A stretch of 64,000 bases of DNA from contig NZ_LT629751.1 in assembly GCF_900104805.1 (NCBI RefSeq), positions 3,081,001-3,145,000 on the forward strand. Reading direction: 5' to 3'. Position 1 is the first letter of the stretch, and each line of letters starts with the position of its first letter. Positions 9,573 to 18,364 of this stretch are shown here, one piece after another. Source of the DNA: Pseudomonas oryzae (GTDB lineage: Bacteria; Pseudomonadota; Gammaproteobacteria; Pseudomonadales; Pseudomonadaceae). Both the position numbers and the translations under genes were made by a program. The notes under the pieces were generated by a model, which ran no database searches, had not been told where the DNA came from, and saw only the letters and a list, made by a program, of their open reading frames with translations.

Positions 9573-9602
9573 CCACCCTTTCCCCTGTCACCGGAGCACG
9601 CC

Positions 9603-10418
9603 ATGTCCGCCTTTTCCGACCTGCCGCTGGTGATCGAGCCGGCCGAGCTGGCCAGCCGCCTCGACGCGCCGGAACTGATCCTCGTCGACCTGAGCCCCGC
9701 CGCCCGCTACGCCGAGGGCCACATTCCCGGTGCGCGGCACGTCGATCCCAAGCGCACCCAGCTCGGCCAGCCGCCGGCGCCCGGCCTGCTGCCGGTGTGG
9801 AGCGACCTGCAGGCACTGCTCGGCGAGCTGGGCCACCGCGCCGACGCCGTGTACGTGCTGTACGACGACGAAGGCGGCCCCTGGGCCGGGCGCTTCGGCT
9901 GGCTGCTCGACCTTATCGGCCACCGCAGCTGGCACCACCTCGACGGCGGCCTGCAGGCCTGGCTGGCCGAGGGCCGCGAGCTGTCCACCGCGGTGCCGGC
10001 GCCGGTCGGCGCCCCGGTCCCGATACAGCCGTGCGCCGACGTGCTGGCCAGCCGCGAGTACCTGCTCGAGCACCTCGACGACTCGCACCTGCTGATCTGG
10101 GACGCCCGCTCGGCGGAGGAGTACCGCGGCGAGAAGGTGCTGGCGGCCAAAGGTGGCCACATCCCCGGCGCCATCAACCTGGAGTGGACCGACTGCCAGG
10201 ACAGGAGCCGCGCCCTGCGCCTGCGCGCGGACCTCGCCGGGCTGCTCGCCGCGCACGGCATCACCCCGGACAAGGAAATCGTCACCCATTGCCAGACCCA
10301 CCGCCGTTCCGGCTTCACCTACATGGTGATGCGCGCGCTCGGCTACCCGAACATCAAGGCCTACCCCGGCTCCTGGTCGGAGTGGGGCAACCATCCCGAT
10401 ACACCGGTGGAACGCTAA
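9603..10418 (+). CDS. rhdA: Thiosulfate:cyanide sulfurtransferase (rhodanese)
   Basis: A 271-residue tandem rhodanese. The inactive first domain (about 10-125) lacks the cysteine. The second (about 145-271) carries the active-site loop CQTHRRSG with C230, close to the CQTHHRSG loop known from Azotobacter RhdA. It transfers sulfane sulfur from thiosulfate or another donor to cyanide or thiols. The start at 9603 was chosen because it lies at a family-typical distance before the first domain; the upstream in-frame ATG would add 23 atypical residues. It is followed after 9 bp by psd. Confidence 0.93.
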   Translation: MSAFSDLPLVIEPAELASRLDAPELILVDLSPAARYAEGHIPGARHVDPKRTQLGQPPAPGLLPVWSDLQALLGELGHRADAVYVLYDDEGGPWAGRFGWLLDLIGHRSWHHLDGGLQAWLAEGRELSTAVPAPVGAPVPIQPCADVLASREYLLEHLDDSHLLIWDARSAEEYRGEKVLAAKGGHIPGAINLEWTDCQDRSRALRLRADLAGLLAAHGITPDKEIVTHCQTHRRSGFTYMVMRALGYPNIKAYPGSWSEWGNHPDTPVER

Positions 10419-10427
10419 GGACCTGCC

Positions 10428-11294
10428 ATGACTCTCAAAGAACGCCTGTTCCTTCTCGGCCAGTACCTGCTGCCGCACCATGCCCTGTCGCGCCTGATCG
10501 GCCTGGCCGCCGAGTGCCGCGCCGACTGGTTCAAGAACCCGCTGATCAGCGCCTTCGTGCGCCGCTACCAGGTCGACATGAGCGAGGCCGACATCGGCAA
10601 CCCGCACGCCTACGAGCACTTCAACGCCTTCTTCACCCGCGCCCTGCGCGAAGGCGCGCGCCCACTGGACACCACCCCCGGGGCGATCCTCAGCCCGGCC
10701 GACGGTGCCATCAGCCAGCTCGGCAGCATCGAGCACGGCCGCATCTTCCAGGCCAAGGGCCACAGCTTCAGCCTGCTCGAACTGCTCGGCGGCGACACAC
10801 AGCTGGCCGCGCCCTTCATGGGCGGCCAGTTCGCCACCGTCTACCTGTCGCCGAAGGACTACCACCGCGTGCACATGCCGCTGGCCGGTACCCTGCGCGA
10901 GATGGTCTACGTGCCGGGCAAGCTGTTCTCGGTCAACACCTTCACCGCCGAGAACGTCCCCGACCTGTTCGCCCGCAACGAGCGGGTGGTCTGCCTGTTC
11001 GACACCGAGCGCGGGCCGATGGCGGTGGTGCTGGTCGGCGCGATGATCGTCGCCAGCGTGGAGACGGTGTGGGCCGGCCTGGTCACTCCGCCCAAGCGCG
11101 CCCTCAAGCACTTCCGCTACGGTACGACGGCGCAGGAGCCGATCCAGCTGGACAAGGGCGCCGAACTCGGTCGCTTCAAGCTCGGCTCCACGGCTATCGT
11201 GCTGTTCGGCCCGGATCAGGTACGCTGGGCCGACGGCCTGGGTGCCGGCACGCCGCTGCGCATGGGCCAGCAACTGGGGCTGCCGCAGCGCTGA
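10428..11294 (+). CDS. psd: Phosphatidylserine decarboxylase proenzyme
   Basis: An inner-membrane enzyme that makes phosphatidylethanolamine from phosphatidylserine. The self-cleavage motif LGST is present at residues 252-255, where S254 becomes the pyruvoyl group of the alpha chain. Other family signatures are the SPADG-like stretch near 89 and YHRVHMP near 145-151. It has 288 residues, a normal length. AAGGA stands before the ATG, and the 9-bp gap to rhdA implies co-transcription. Confidence 0.96.
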   Translation: MTLKERLFLLGQYLLPHHALSRLIGLAAECRADWFKNPLISAFVRRYQVDMSEADIGNPHAYEHFNAFFTRALREGARPLDTTPGAILSPADGAISQLGSIEHGRIFQAKGHSFSLLELLGGDTQLAAPFMGGQFATVYLSPKDYHRVHMPLAGTLREMVYVPGKLFSVNTFTAENVPDLFARNERVVCLFDTERGPMAVVLVGAMIVASVETVWAGLVTPPKRALKHFRYGTTAQEPIQLDKGAELGRFKLGSTAIVLFGPDQVRWADGLGAGTPLRMGQQLGLPQR

Positions 11295-11365
11295 CCCGGT
11301 CGAGGCGCCGCCGGCGGGAACCGCGGCGTCCTGCCGCAGGTCAATATCGGCAGGCGTCTTTTCGC

Positions 11366-11371
11366 TAGACT
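11366..11371 (+). promoter_or_regulatory. Candidate -10 box before the PilZ-like gene
   Basis: A TAGACT hexamer lies about 85 bp before the start at 11453, after the psd stop. The -35 is not clear. Confidence 0.3.
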
Positions 11372-11452
11372 GGCCCGTCTCGATCCGCGCGCCAGGGAGC
11401 GGCGCTCGGGTCCGGCGCCGGCCAGTCTTTCCACAGATCCGAGCGAGGCACC

Positions 11453-13246
11453 ATGGACCTGCATTCCGCCTTCGACCTGCTGCACGTCACCCCGCCGGAC
11501 CTGTCGAGCCTGTCCTTCGCTGCCGCGCAGCCGGCGGCACTGAGCCGCTGGCTCGCCGAGCTGCCCAAGGCCAACCTCGGCGAAACCACCCGCCGCCTGT
11601 ACCTCGCCGTGCAGGAGCTCAATCGCCTGCAGACCGGCCCGGCCACGCGCCTGCAGCTGCTCGAGCTGCTGCAGCCGGAGCTGCAGTTCGCCTGCGCCCA
11701 GCTGGAGAAACAGCTGCGCAGCCCGGTGGTGATCCTCGATAGCCGCCGCCAGCAGATCGCCACCCTCTGGCACGCCCTGCTGCTGCAGCTGGCCCGCGCC
11801 GCCAAGCTGGCCGCCAGCGAGGCCCGGCGCCTGGCCGCCGGCGACGAGCAGCGCAGCCTGACCGCGCGCGCGCTGCGCCTCGCCCTGCAGGCGCTCTACC
11901 AGCTGCTGTGCCAGCATCACGTGCTGTACACCCCGCCCAGCCAGGGCTTCTGGCTGGAGCTGCACCAGCTGTACCGCTTCGCCACCAGCCAGCAGCTCGA
12001 ACGCCTGGCGCTGCCGGCCGGCGCTCTGGCCACCCTGAGCATCGAGCAGAGCTATCTGGCCTGCCTGCTGCTCGCCTGCGCGCGCACCAACCAGCTGCGG
12101 CCGCAGGCCATCCTGCGGCTCGGCGAGGTGCTGCCGGCGTGGAGCCGGCTGGCCCGCCTGCAAGCCGCGCACGCCACCGACAGCCTGTTCGCCTTCGCGC
12201 CGGCCACCGACAGCCCGCCGCGCTACACCAAACTGTTGCAGGACGAAGCCCCGGAGCAGCTGCGCGGTCTCAGCGTGCAGGCGCTGGTCGGCGTGCTGCA
12301 GGAGTACCTGGCCCTCGATGCCGCGCAGCGCCGGCGCAGCCCGCTGGCGATCCCCGACGGGCTCGACGACGACCTGCTGCAGCACCTGTGCAGCGCCTGG
12401 AGCGCACCGAGCGAACGCAGCTTCCGGCGCATCTCCGGCAGCGGCCGGATCAGCGCCTGCCTGGGGATCAGCGCCCTGCACTACCACCTGGCCGGCCGCC
12501 GCCGCTTCGCCGACTTCCTGCAGTTGCGCGAGGAGGAGCTCAGCGCCGACTTCCAGCGCCATCATCGCGAGCGCGACCCCTGGGCCAAGGCCTTCGATGC
12601 CAGCCGCAACGAGGATCTGCTGAACAACCCGCACCGGCAGATCGACTATGCCCCGGGCAAGGCCGCCCCTGCAGCCGCGGAGCAGGACGGCGAGGAGTAC
12701 CCCCGCCACCAGCTGCAGGTGATCAACCACAGCCCCGGCGGCTACTGCCTGGCCTGGGACGGCAGCTCGCCCGAACAGCTGCAGACCGGCGACCTGATCG
12801 GCCTGCAGCACCCCGACGAGCAGGGCTGGCACGTCGCGCTGATCCGCTGGATCCGCCAGCCGCGCGGCAGCGGCCTACAACTGGGCATCGAGCTGCTCGC
12901 GCCGCGCGCCCAGCCCTGCAGCCTGCGCACCGTGCAGGCCGACGGCAGGCCGGGGCAGCACCTGCGCGGCCTGCTCATCGGCGCCATTCCGGCTCTCGGC
13001 CGCCCACCGCTGCTGATCGCCCCGCATCTGCCGTTCCAGCAGGGACAGCGGGTCCTGCTGCATGTCGATGGTCGCGACCAGCGCATCCTGCTGAGCCGCC
13101 GCCACGTGCTCAGCGGCAGCTTCAACCAGTTCGAGTATCGCTCCCTGGACCCCGCCGAAGCCCCCAAACGGAAGCCGGTCACAGCTTTGAGCCTGGTCGA
13201 CGACGGGCCGGCGGAAGATTTTGACTCACTTTGGCAGTCCTTGTAG
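11453..13246 (+). CDS. PilZ-like conserved protein upstream of fimX (PA4958-like)
   Basis: A 597-residue soluble protein rich in leucine and glutamine helices. The C-terminal third looks like a PilZ c-di-GMP receptor: the NxSxxG motif is NHSPGG at 425-430, and strands LIRWIRQ and LQLGIELL follow as in PilZ barrels. The preceding arginine motif RxxxR is only half kept (R418, Q422). A second conserved-looking patch, RISGSGRISACLGISALHY, is near 326-344. GAGCGAGG precedes the ATG. The position next to fimX suggests work in c-di-GMP-controlled type IV pilus or surface behaviour; this is inference, and binding may be lost. Confidence 0.65.
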   Translation: MDLHSAFDLLHVTPPDLSSLSFAAAQPAALSRWLAELPKANLGETTRRLYLAVQELNRLQTGPATRLQLLELLQPELQFACAQLEKQLRSPVVILDSRRQQIATLWHALLLQLARAAKLAASEARRLAAGDEQRSLTARALRLALQALYQLLCQHHVLYTPPSQGFWLELHQLYRFATSQQLERLALPAGALATLSIEQSYLACLLLACARTNQLRPQAILRLGEVLPAWSRLARLQAAHATDSLFAFAPATDSPPRYTKLLQDEAPEQLRGLSVQALVGVLQEYLALDAAQRRRSPLAIPDGLDDDLLQHLCSAWSAPSERSFRRISGSGRISACLGISALHYHLAGRRRFADFLQLREEELSADFQRHHRERDPWAKAFDASRNEDLLNNPHRQIDYAPGKAAPAAAEQDGEEYPRHQLQVINHSPGGYCLAWDGSSPEQLQTGDLIGLQHPDEQGWHVALIRWIRQPRGSGLQLGIELLAPRAQPCSLRTVQADGRPGQHLRGLLIGAIPALGRPPLLIAPHLPFQQGQRVLLHVDGRDQRILLSRRHVLSGSFNQFEYRSLDPAEAPKRKPVTALSLVDDGPAEDFDSLWQSL

Positions 13247-13311
13247 ATTCCTCCGCATCCTCCCCATTTCCGCGTCGTGTGCGCCCTTCCGGCGCCGGTT
13301 CCAGGCCGTCC

Positions 13312-15378
13312 ATGCCCAGCGAAAAGAAAACCGTCCGCCTCCTGCTCCTCGAGGACTCGCAGAACGAAGCCGAGCGCCTCATCAATCTGTTCCGCAATGC
13401 CGGACACGCCACCCGGGCCCACCGCCTGACCTCGGACGACGATCTGGCCGAAGCCCTGCAGCAGACCTGGGATCTGCTGATCGCCGCGCCGCAGAGCGAG
13501 AACCTCGAGCCCTGCGACGCCCTGAACGCCATCCGCCGCCAGGGCAAGGACCTGCCCTTCCTGCAGCTGCTGACCGGCAACGACGGCGAGGCGATCACCG
13601 AGGCCCTGCTGCTCGGCGCCCAGGACGCCCTGCCGCAGGGCGACGACGAGCGCCTGATGCTGGTGGCCGAGCGCGAACTGCGCAACCTCGAGGAGCGCCG
13701 CGCGCGCCGCAGCGCGGAAATGGCGCTGCGCGAGGCCGAGAAGCGCTGCCAGCTGCTGCTGGACAGCTCGGTGGACGCCATCACCTACGTCCACGACGGC
13801 ATGCACATCTACGTCAACCGCGCCTACGTGGACCTGTTCGGCTACAGCGACGCCGACGACATCGCCAGCATGCCGATGATCGACCTGATCCAGGGCAGCG
13901 ACCAGGCCGCGTTCAAGGACTTCCTCAAGACCTACCAGCACAGTAGCGAAGCCGCCGAGCTGCACTGCGGCGGGGTCCGCGAGGACGGCAAGCAGTTCCG
14001 CGCACGCATGACCTTTTCGCCGGCCACCTACGACGGCGAACCCTGCACCCAGGTGGTCATCCGCGTGGAGAACGACAACGCCGAACTGGAAGAGAAGCTG
14101 CGCGAGATCAGCAGCCAGGACCTGGTCACCGGCCTGTTCAACCGCGTGCACTTCCTCGAGCTGCTCGACCAGGCGGTCGGGCGCGCGGTCAACGGCGGCA
14201 CGCCGGCGACCTTCGCCCTGCTGCGCATCGACCGTTACGCCAACCTGATCGGCGAGATCGGCCTGGCCGACAGCGACCTGCTGCTGGCCGACTGCGCGCA
14301 GCTGCTGCGCCAGCACTTCGGCAGCGGCGCCCAGCTGGCACGCTTCGCCGACGACAGCTTCGCCGTGCTGCTGCCCGGCCCGGCCGCTCAGGCCGAACAG
14401 GACCTGCGCAGCCTGCTGAAGAAGATCGAGGGGCACCTGTTCGAGATCGCCGGACGCACCGTGCAGATCACCTTCAGCATCGGCGCCGCCGGACTCGACG
14501 AGCGGACCGCCCAGGCCGCCGCGGTGGTCGAGCGCGCCCTCCGCTGCGCCGAGCGCCTGAGCGACGGCAACGGTCTCAGCGTCTACGACCCGGCCGAAGA
14601 ACTGGCTGCCGCCGCCAGCCGCGGCAATCTGGTCGCCATCGTCCAGCAGGCGCTGGATGGCAACGGCTTCCAGCTGCTGTTCCAGCCGATCATCAGCCTG
14701 CACGGCGACGAGCGCGAGCACTATGAAGTGCAGCTGCGCCTGAGCAGTCCGCAGGGCGAGCCGATCGCCGCCAGCGATTTCCTCGCCGCCGCGCAGCAGG
14801 CCGGCCTCGCCGCCAGGGTCGACCGCTGGCTGCTGCTCAACGCCATCCGCCAGCTCACCGAGCATCGCGCCAAGGGTCACAACACCCGCCTGTTCGTGCC
14901 GCTGGGCGCCGCCAGCCTGCAGGACCCGACCCTGCTGCCATGGCTGAGCGCCGCGCTCAAGGCCGCCCGCCTGCCCGCCGACGCGCTGATCATGCAGCTC
15001 GGCGAGCCGGACGCGGTGGCCTACCTCAAGCAGGCCAAGGCGCTCAGCCAGGGGCTGGGCCAGCTGCACTGCAAGGTGGCGCTCAGCCAGTTCGGTGGCG
15101 CGCTCAACCCGTTCAACACCCTGCGCCACCTGCAGGTCGACTTCGTCAAGCTCGACCCGCAACTGCTCAACCAGCTCGACGATGCCGAACAGCAGGAAAA
15201 CCTGAAGACGCTGATCGGCGGACTGCATGCCCAGGCCAAATTGAGCATCGTGCCCGGGGTGGACAACCCCAGCGTGCTGACCACCCTTTGGCAGACCGGG
15301 GTGAACTACGTGCAGGGCCTGTACCTGCAGGGGCCGAGCGCGAAGATGGACTACGAGTTCTCCTCCGGCGAGGAGTGA
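13312..15378 (+). CDS. fimX: Cyclic-di-GMP receptor FimX (REC-PAS-GGDEF-EAL, degenerate)
   Basis: A 688-residue type IV pilus regulator, near the 691 residues recalled for P. aeruginosa FimX. Domains in order are a REC-like domain (1-125) without a phosphoacceptor aspartate (DLLIAAP where D would sit), PAS (about 145-255), GGDEF-like (265-430) and EAL-like (440-688). The GGDEF motif is replaced by ADDSF near 345 and EAL by EVQ near 472. It should therefore bind c-di-GMP without making or cutting it, as is known for FimX. The start at 13312 was preferred to the upstream in-frame ATG because it begins at the REC domain. Confidence 0.93.
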   Translation: MPSEKKTVRLLLLEDSQNEAERLINLFRNAGHATRAHRLTSDDDLAEALQQTWDLLIAAPQSENLEPCDALNAIRRQGKDLPFLQLLTGNDGEAITEALLLGAQDALPQGDDERLMLVAERELRNLEERRARRSAEMALREAEKRCQLLLDSSVDAITYVHDGMHIYVNRAYVDLFGYSDADDIASMPMIDLIQGSDQAAFKDFLKTYQHSSEAAELHCGGVREDGKQFRARMTFSPATYDGEPCTQVVIRVENDNAELEEKLREISSQDLVTGLFNRVHFLELLDQAVGRAVNGGTPATFALLRIDRYANLIGEIGLADSDLLLADCAQLLRQHFGSGAQLARFADDSFAVLLPGPAAQAEQDLRSLLKKIEGHLFEIAGRTVQITFSIGAAGLDERTAQAAAVVERALRCAERLSDGNGLSVYDPAEELAAAASRGNLVAIVQQALDGNGFQLLFQPIISLHGDEREHYEVQLRLSSPQGEPIAASDFLAAAQQAGLAARVDRWLLLNAIRQLTEHRAKGHNTRLFVPLGAASLQDPTLLPWLSAALKAARLPADALIMQLGEPDAVAYLKQAKALSQGLGQLHCKVALSQFGGALNPFNTLRHLQVDFVKLDPQLLNQLDDAEQQENLKTLIGGLHAQAKLSIVPGVDNPSVLTTLWQTGVNYVQGLYLQGPSAKMDYEFSSGEE

Positions 15379-15393
15379 GTTTTCCGGCTGCAT

Positions 15394-15429
15394 GAACGAA
15401 AAAACCGCCGTGATGGCGGTTTTTTCGTT
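15394..15429. terminator. Bidirectional intrinsic terminator between fimX and serB
   Basis: AACGAAAAAACCGCC pairs with GGCGGTTTTTTCGTT around GTGAT. A- and T-runs flank the GC core on both sides, so it can stop transcription of both convergent genes. Confidence 0.92.
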
Positions 15430-15441
15430 GTGGGGCTTACC

Positions 15442-16656
15442 TCACTCGCGCCCTTCGCGATCGCGATGGCCGAGCAGGTAGAGGATGCCGTCCAGGCCGA
15501 GGGTGGAGATCGCCTGCTTGGCCGACTGCTTGACCAGCGGCTTGGCGCGGAAGGCCACGCCCAGGCCGGCGATGGCCAGCATCGGCAGATCGTTGGCCCC
15601 GTCGCCGACGGCGATGGTCTGTTCCAGACGCAGGCCTTCCTGCTCGGCGAGCTGGCGCAGCAGGTCGGCCTTGCGCTGGGCGTCGACGATCGGCTCCACC
15701 GCCACGCCGGTGACCTTGCCGTCGACGATCTCCAGCTCGTTGGCGAACACATAGTCGATGCCGAGCTTGGCCTGCAGCTGGCGCGCGAAGTAGGTGAAGC
15801 CGCCGGAGAGGATGGCGGTCTTGTAGCCGAGGCGCTTGAGTTCGGCGAACAGGGTTTCCGCGCCCTCGGTCAGGCGCAGCGAGGCGCCGATGCCTTCCAG
15901 CACCTCCTCGGACAGCCCCTTGAGCAGCGCCAGGCGTTCCTTGAAGCTGGCCCGGAAGTCCAGCTCGCCGCGCATCGCCCGCTCGGTGATCTCGGCCACC
16001 TGCTCTCCGACCCCAGCGGCCTTGGCCAGCTCGTCGATCACCTCGGCCTCGATCAGCGTCGAATCCATGTCGAACACCGCCAGGCGGCGGTTGCGGCGGA
16101 AGATGGTGTCCTGCTGGAAGGCGATGTCGACGTTGAGCTCCTGGGCCACGCTGAGGAACTCGGCGCGCAGCGCCGCCGAATCGGCCGGCTCGCCGCGCAC
16201 CGAGAACTCGATGCAGCCCTTGCCGCGCTCGGCCGGGGTATCCAGCGGCATGCGCCCGGACAGGCGGTCGATGTGGTCGATGTTCAGGCAGTACTTGGCG
16301 GTGATCGAGCTGACCCGGTGCAACTGTTCGGCGGTCACCTTACGCGTCAGCAGGGTGACGATGTGGCGGGCCTTGCCCTGGCCGCCGACCCACTGCTGGT
16401 AGTCGGCCTCGGAGACCGGGGTGAAGCGCACCTGCTGGTCAAGTTCGTAGGCGGTGAACAACACGTCCTTGAGCACCGCGGACGCCTGGGCGCCGGGCGG
16501 GATCTCGACCAGGATGCCGAACGACAGGGTGTCGTGGATCACCGCCTGGCCGATGTCGAGGATGTTCACCCCCCCCTGGGCCAGCACACCGGTGACGGCG
16601 GCGGTCAGCCCCGGGCGATCCTCTCCGGTAATGTTGATCAGGACGATTTCACGCAC
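15442..16656 (-). CDS. serB: Phosphoserine phosphatase with N-terminal ACT domains
   Basis: The last step of serine synthesis, a HAD-type phosphatase of 404 residues. The N-terminus (REIVLINITGEDRPGLTAAVTG) is an ACT domain and a second ACT-like stretch follows up to about 180. The HAD nucleophile motif FDMDSTLIEAEVID is near 195-208, LSGGFTYF is the second motif, and GDGANDLPM the last. The start codon is GTG at 16654-16656, with AGG seven bases before it. It is divergent from the YtjB-like gene, the same neighbour arrangement as serB/ytjB in enterobacteria. Confidence 0.95.
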   Translation of the reverse strand: MREIVLINITGEDRPGLTAAVTGVLAQGGVNILDIGQAVIHDTLSFGILVEIPPGAQASAVLKDVLFTAYELDQQVRFTPVSEADYQQWVGGQGKARHIVTLLTRKVTAEQLHRVSSITAKYCLNIDHIDRLSGRMPLDTPAERGKGCIEFSVRGEPADSAALRAEFLSVAQELNVDIAFQQDTIFRRNRRLAVFDMDSTLIEAEVIDELAKAAGVGEQVAEITERAMRGELDFRASFKERLALLKGLSEEVLEGIGASLRLTEGAETLFAELKRLGYKTAILSGGFTYFARQLQAKLGIDYVFANELEIVDGKVTGVAVEPIVDAQRKADLLRQLAEQEGLRLEQTIAVGDGANDLPMLAIAGLGVAFRAKPLVKQSAKQAISTLGLDGILYLLGHRDREGRE

Positions 16657-16742
16657 GGCGCACCTCGCGGAACTGAAAACGCGGCATTTTACCTACAAAG
16701 CGCCGCGCCTGCAGTGTGGTTTCCCGATCGGCGAACGCACCG

Positions 16743-16748
16743 CTATAC
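16743..16748 (+). promoter_or_regulatory. Candidate -10 box for the YtjB-like gene
   Basis: A TATACT box lies about 40 bp before the GTG at 16785. Transcription from it would begin after the upstream in-frame ATG at 16716, which supports the GTG start. Confidence 0.5.
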
Positions 16749-16784
16749 TTTGCCGCCATCTCCTCTCAGAGCCGAGCCCCACTC

Positions 16785-18287
16785 GTGAACCGGCCCGCGC
16801 CCGTCAAATCCGACAACTTCTTCCTCGTCCTCTTCGGCGCCCTGCGTCGGCGGCGGCTTCCCATCGCCCTGCGCACCGTCAGCCACAGCCTGGCCCTGGT
16901 GACCGTGGTCATGCTGGCCTTCGCCTGGGTGTTCAACTACCAGGCCGGCCAGGTCATGCAGGAACACAGCGAGGCGGTCGGCGAAAGCCTCAAGCGCCAG
17001 GCGGTGACCTCGGCCACCGAGCTGCTGGCGGCCAACGACCGCCTCAGCCTCAAGGTGATGCTCGACAAGCTCGCCGACAACCCGCTGGTCGCCCACGTGG
17101 TGGTGCACGGCGTCGACAACCGCATCATCGCCGAAGCGGGCCACCGCCCGCCGCAGGCCGTGCTCGGCCGCTCGGAGGGGGTGTTCTCCGCGCCCATCGC
17201 CTTCCAGGAAGTCGCCGCCGGGCAACTGCACCTGACCCTCGACATGCAGCAGTTCCGCCAGCCGCTGACCATCAGCCTGCAGAACTTCGGCCTGCTCGGC
17301 CTGATCGTGCTGATCGCCACCCTGTTCCTCAGCCTGCGCCTGGGCAGCCAGCTGGCACTGCCGCTGCGCCAGCTGCGCCTGTGGCTGCGCGATCCGGACG
17401 ATCCGGCGCCGGCCCACGACCGTCAGGACGAGATCGGCGACCTGGCGCGCCAGCTGCAACAGCGCCTGGTGCCGCCGAAACCGCAGCCCAGCGCGGCGGC
17501 GTTCGACGACACCATCGTCGAGGATGGCGAGGACATGTTCGAGGGGCTGGAGAACCTGCTCGACGAGCGTCGCCCGGCGCCGCCGGGCAAGCCGGCCCCT
17601 CGCGCCCCCCAGGCGCTGGCGGACGACGAGCTGGAGCTGGATGAGGCGGCGCTCGGCCTGGACCCGGCCGAGCTGGCGCCAGCGCCCGGCCCCGCAGCGC
17701 GACCGCCGCTGCCGGTGGTCGCCAGCGCCGTGCTGGCGATCCAGCTGGGCGGCCAGGAAGAGCTGCAGCGCCGTCTGCCCCAGCAGCGCCTGCGCGAACT
17801 GCTGCAGCGCTATCGCGACTGCCTGGAGCGCGCCGCCACCCTGTACGACGGCGACCTGCAACGCCTCGGCGACGGCGGCAGCCTGATCCTGTTCCATGGC
17901 AACCAGTCCGGCGAGAACTTCCTGACCCGCGCACTGTGCTGCGGCGAGCTGCTGCGCGCCCTGGGTCATGCCCTGCAGATCGAGGTGGCCGACTGCGGCC
18001 TGACCCTGCGCCTGCAGCTCAGCCTGAGTCGTGGCGAAGGGCTGTACGGCCTGCCGCTCAGCGAGCTGCTGCTGCAGCCCGCCGTGCAGAGCACGCTCGG
18101 CCTCAACGGCCACAGCCGCAACCTGCTGCTGCTCGATCCGGAGCTCGGTGCCGACCCGGACCTGCGCACGCGGGCGCGCATCCGCGCCCTGGCCAACCCT
18201 GCCGGCGCCAGCTGCATCGAGCGCCTGCAGGACCCGCTGCCGGCGCGCCTGGAGCAGCAGCTCGGGCAGATGCTGCAGCGCGCCTGA
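16785..18287 (+). CDS. YtjB/AhpA-like membrane protein with a cyclase-like C-terminal domain
   Basis: A 500-residue protein if started at GTG 16785. A basic N-terminus leads to a membrane helix (about 34-52), a periplasmic part, and a second helix near 190-210 ending in a HAMP-like segment (LRQLRLWLRDP). This half resembles the YtjB/Smp family, which also sits divergent from serB in enterobacteria. A proline-rich linker follows, then about 180 residues resembling a class III nucleotide cyclase. VVASAVLAIQL is like the first strand and YDGDLQRLGDGGSLILF is like the GG-K-GDG hairpin. The metal-binding aspartate and other catalytic residues are not clearly kept, so it is probably not an active cyclase. 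Confidence 0.65.
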   Translation: MNRPAPVKSDNFFLVLFGALRRRRLPIALRTVSHSLALVTVVMLAFAWVFNYQAGQVMQEHSEAVGESLKRQAVTSATELLAANDRLSLKVMLDKLADNPLVAHVVVHGVDNRIIAEAGHRPPQAVLGRSEGVFSAPIAFQEVAAGQLHLTLDMQQFRQPLTISLQNFGLLGLIVLIATLFLSLRLGSQLALPLRQLRLWLRDPDDPAPAHDRQDEIGDLARQLQQRLVPPKPQPSAAAFDDTIVEDGEDMFEGLENLLDERRPAPPGKPAPRAPQALADDELELDEAALGLDPAELAPAPGPAARPPLPVVASAVLAIQLGGQEELQRRLPQQRLRELLQRYRDCLERAATLYDGDLQRLGDGGSLILFHGNQSGENFLTRALCCGELLRALGHALQIEVADCGLTLRLQLSLSRGEGLYGLPLSELLLQPAVQSTLGLNGHSRNLLLLDPELGADPDLRTRARIRALANPAGASCIERLQDPLPARLEQQLGQMLQRA

Positions 18288-18300
18288 GCCTTACCCACGC

Positions 18301-18352
18301 CCTGAAAACACGACGCCGCCCCGGTTACCCGGCGCGGCGTCGTGTTTTCAGG
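18301..18352. terminator. Long bidirectional terminator
   Basis: CCTGAAAACACGACGCCGC (18301-18319) pairs perfectly with its complement at 18334-18352 over 19 bp. The A-run and T-run inside the arms give each direction a T-tract. It separates the YtjB-like gene from the convergent MCE operon. Confidence 0.92.
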
Positions 18353-18364
18353 GGAAGATCCCGC

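Noticed and set aside
16716-16784. Earlier ATG start for the YtjB-like gene
   Set aside because: A TATACT promoter-like box at 16743 lies after this ATG, and the extra residues do not resemble an N-terminus; GTG 16785 fits better.
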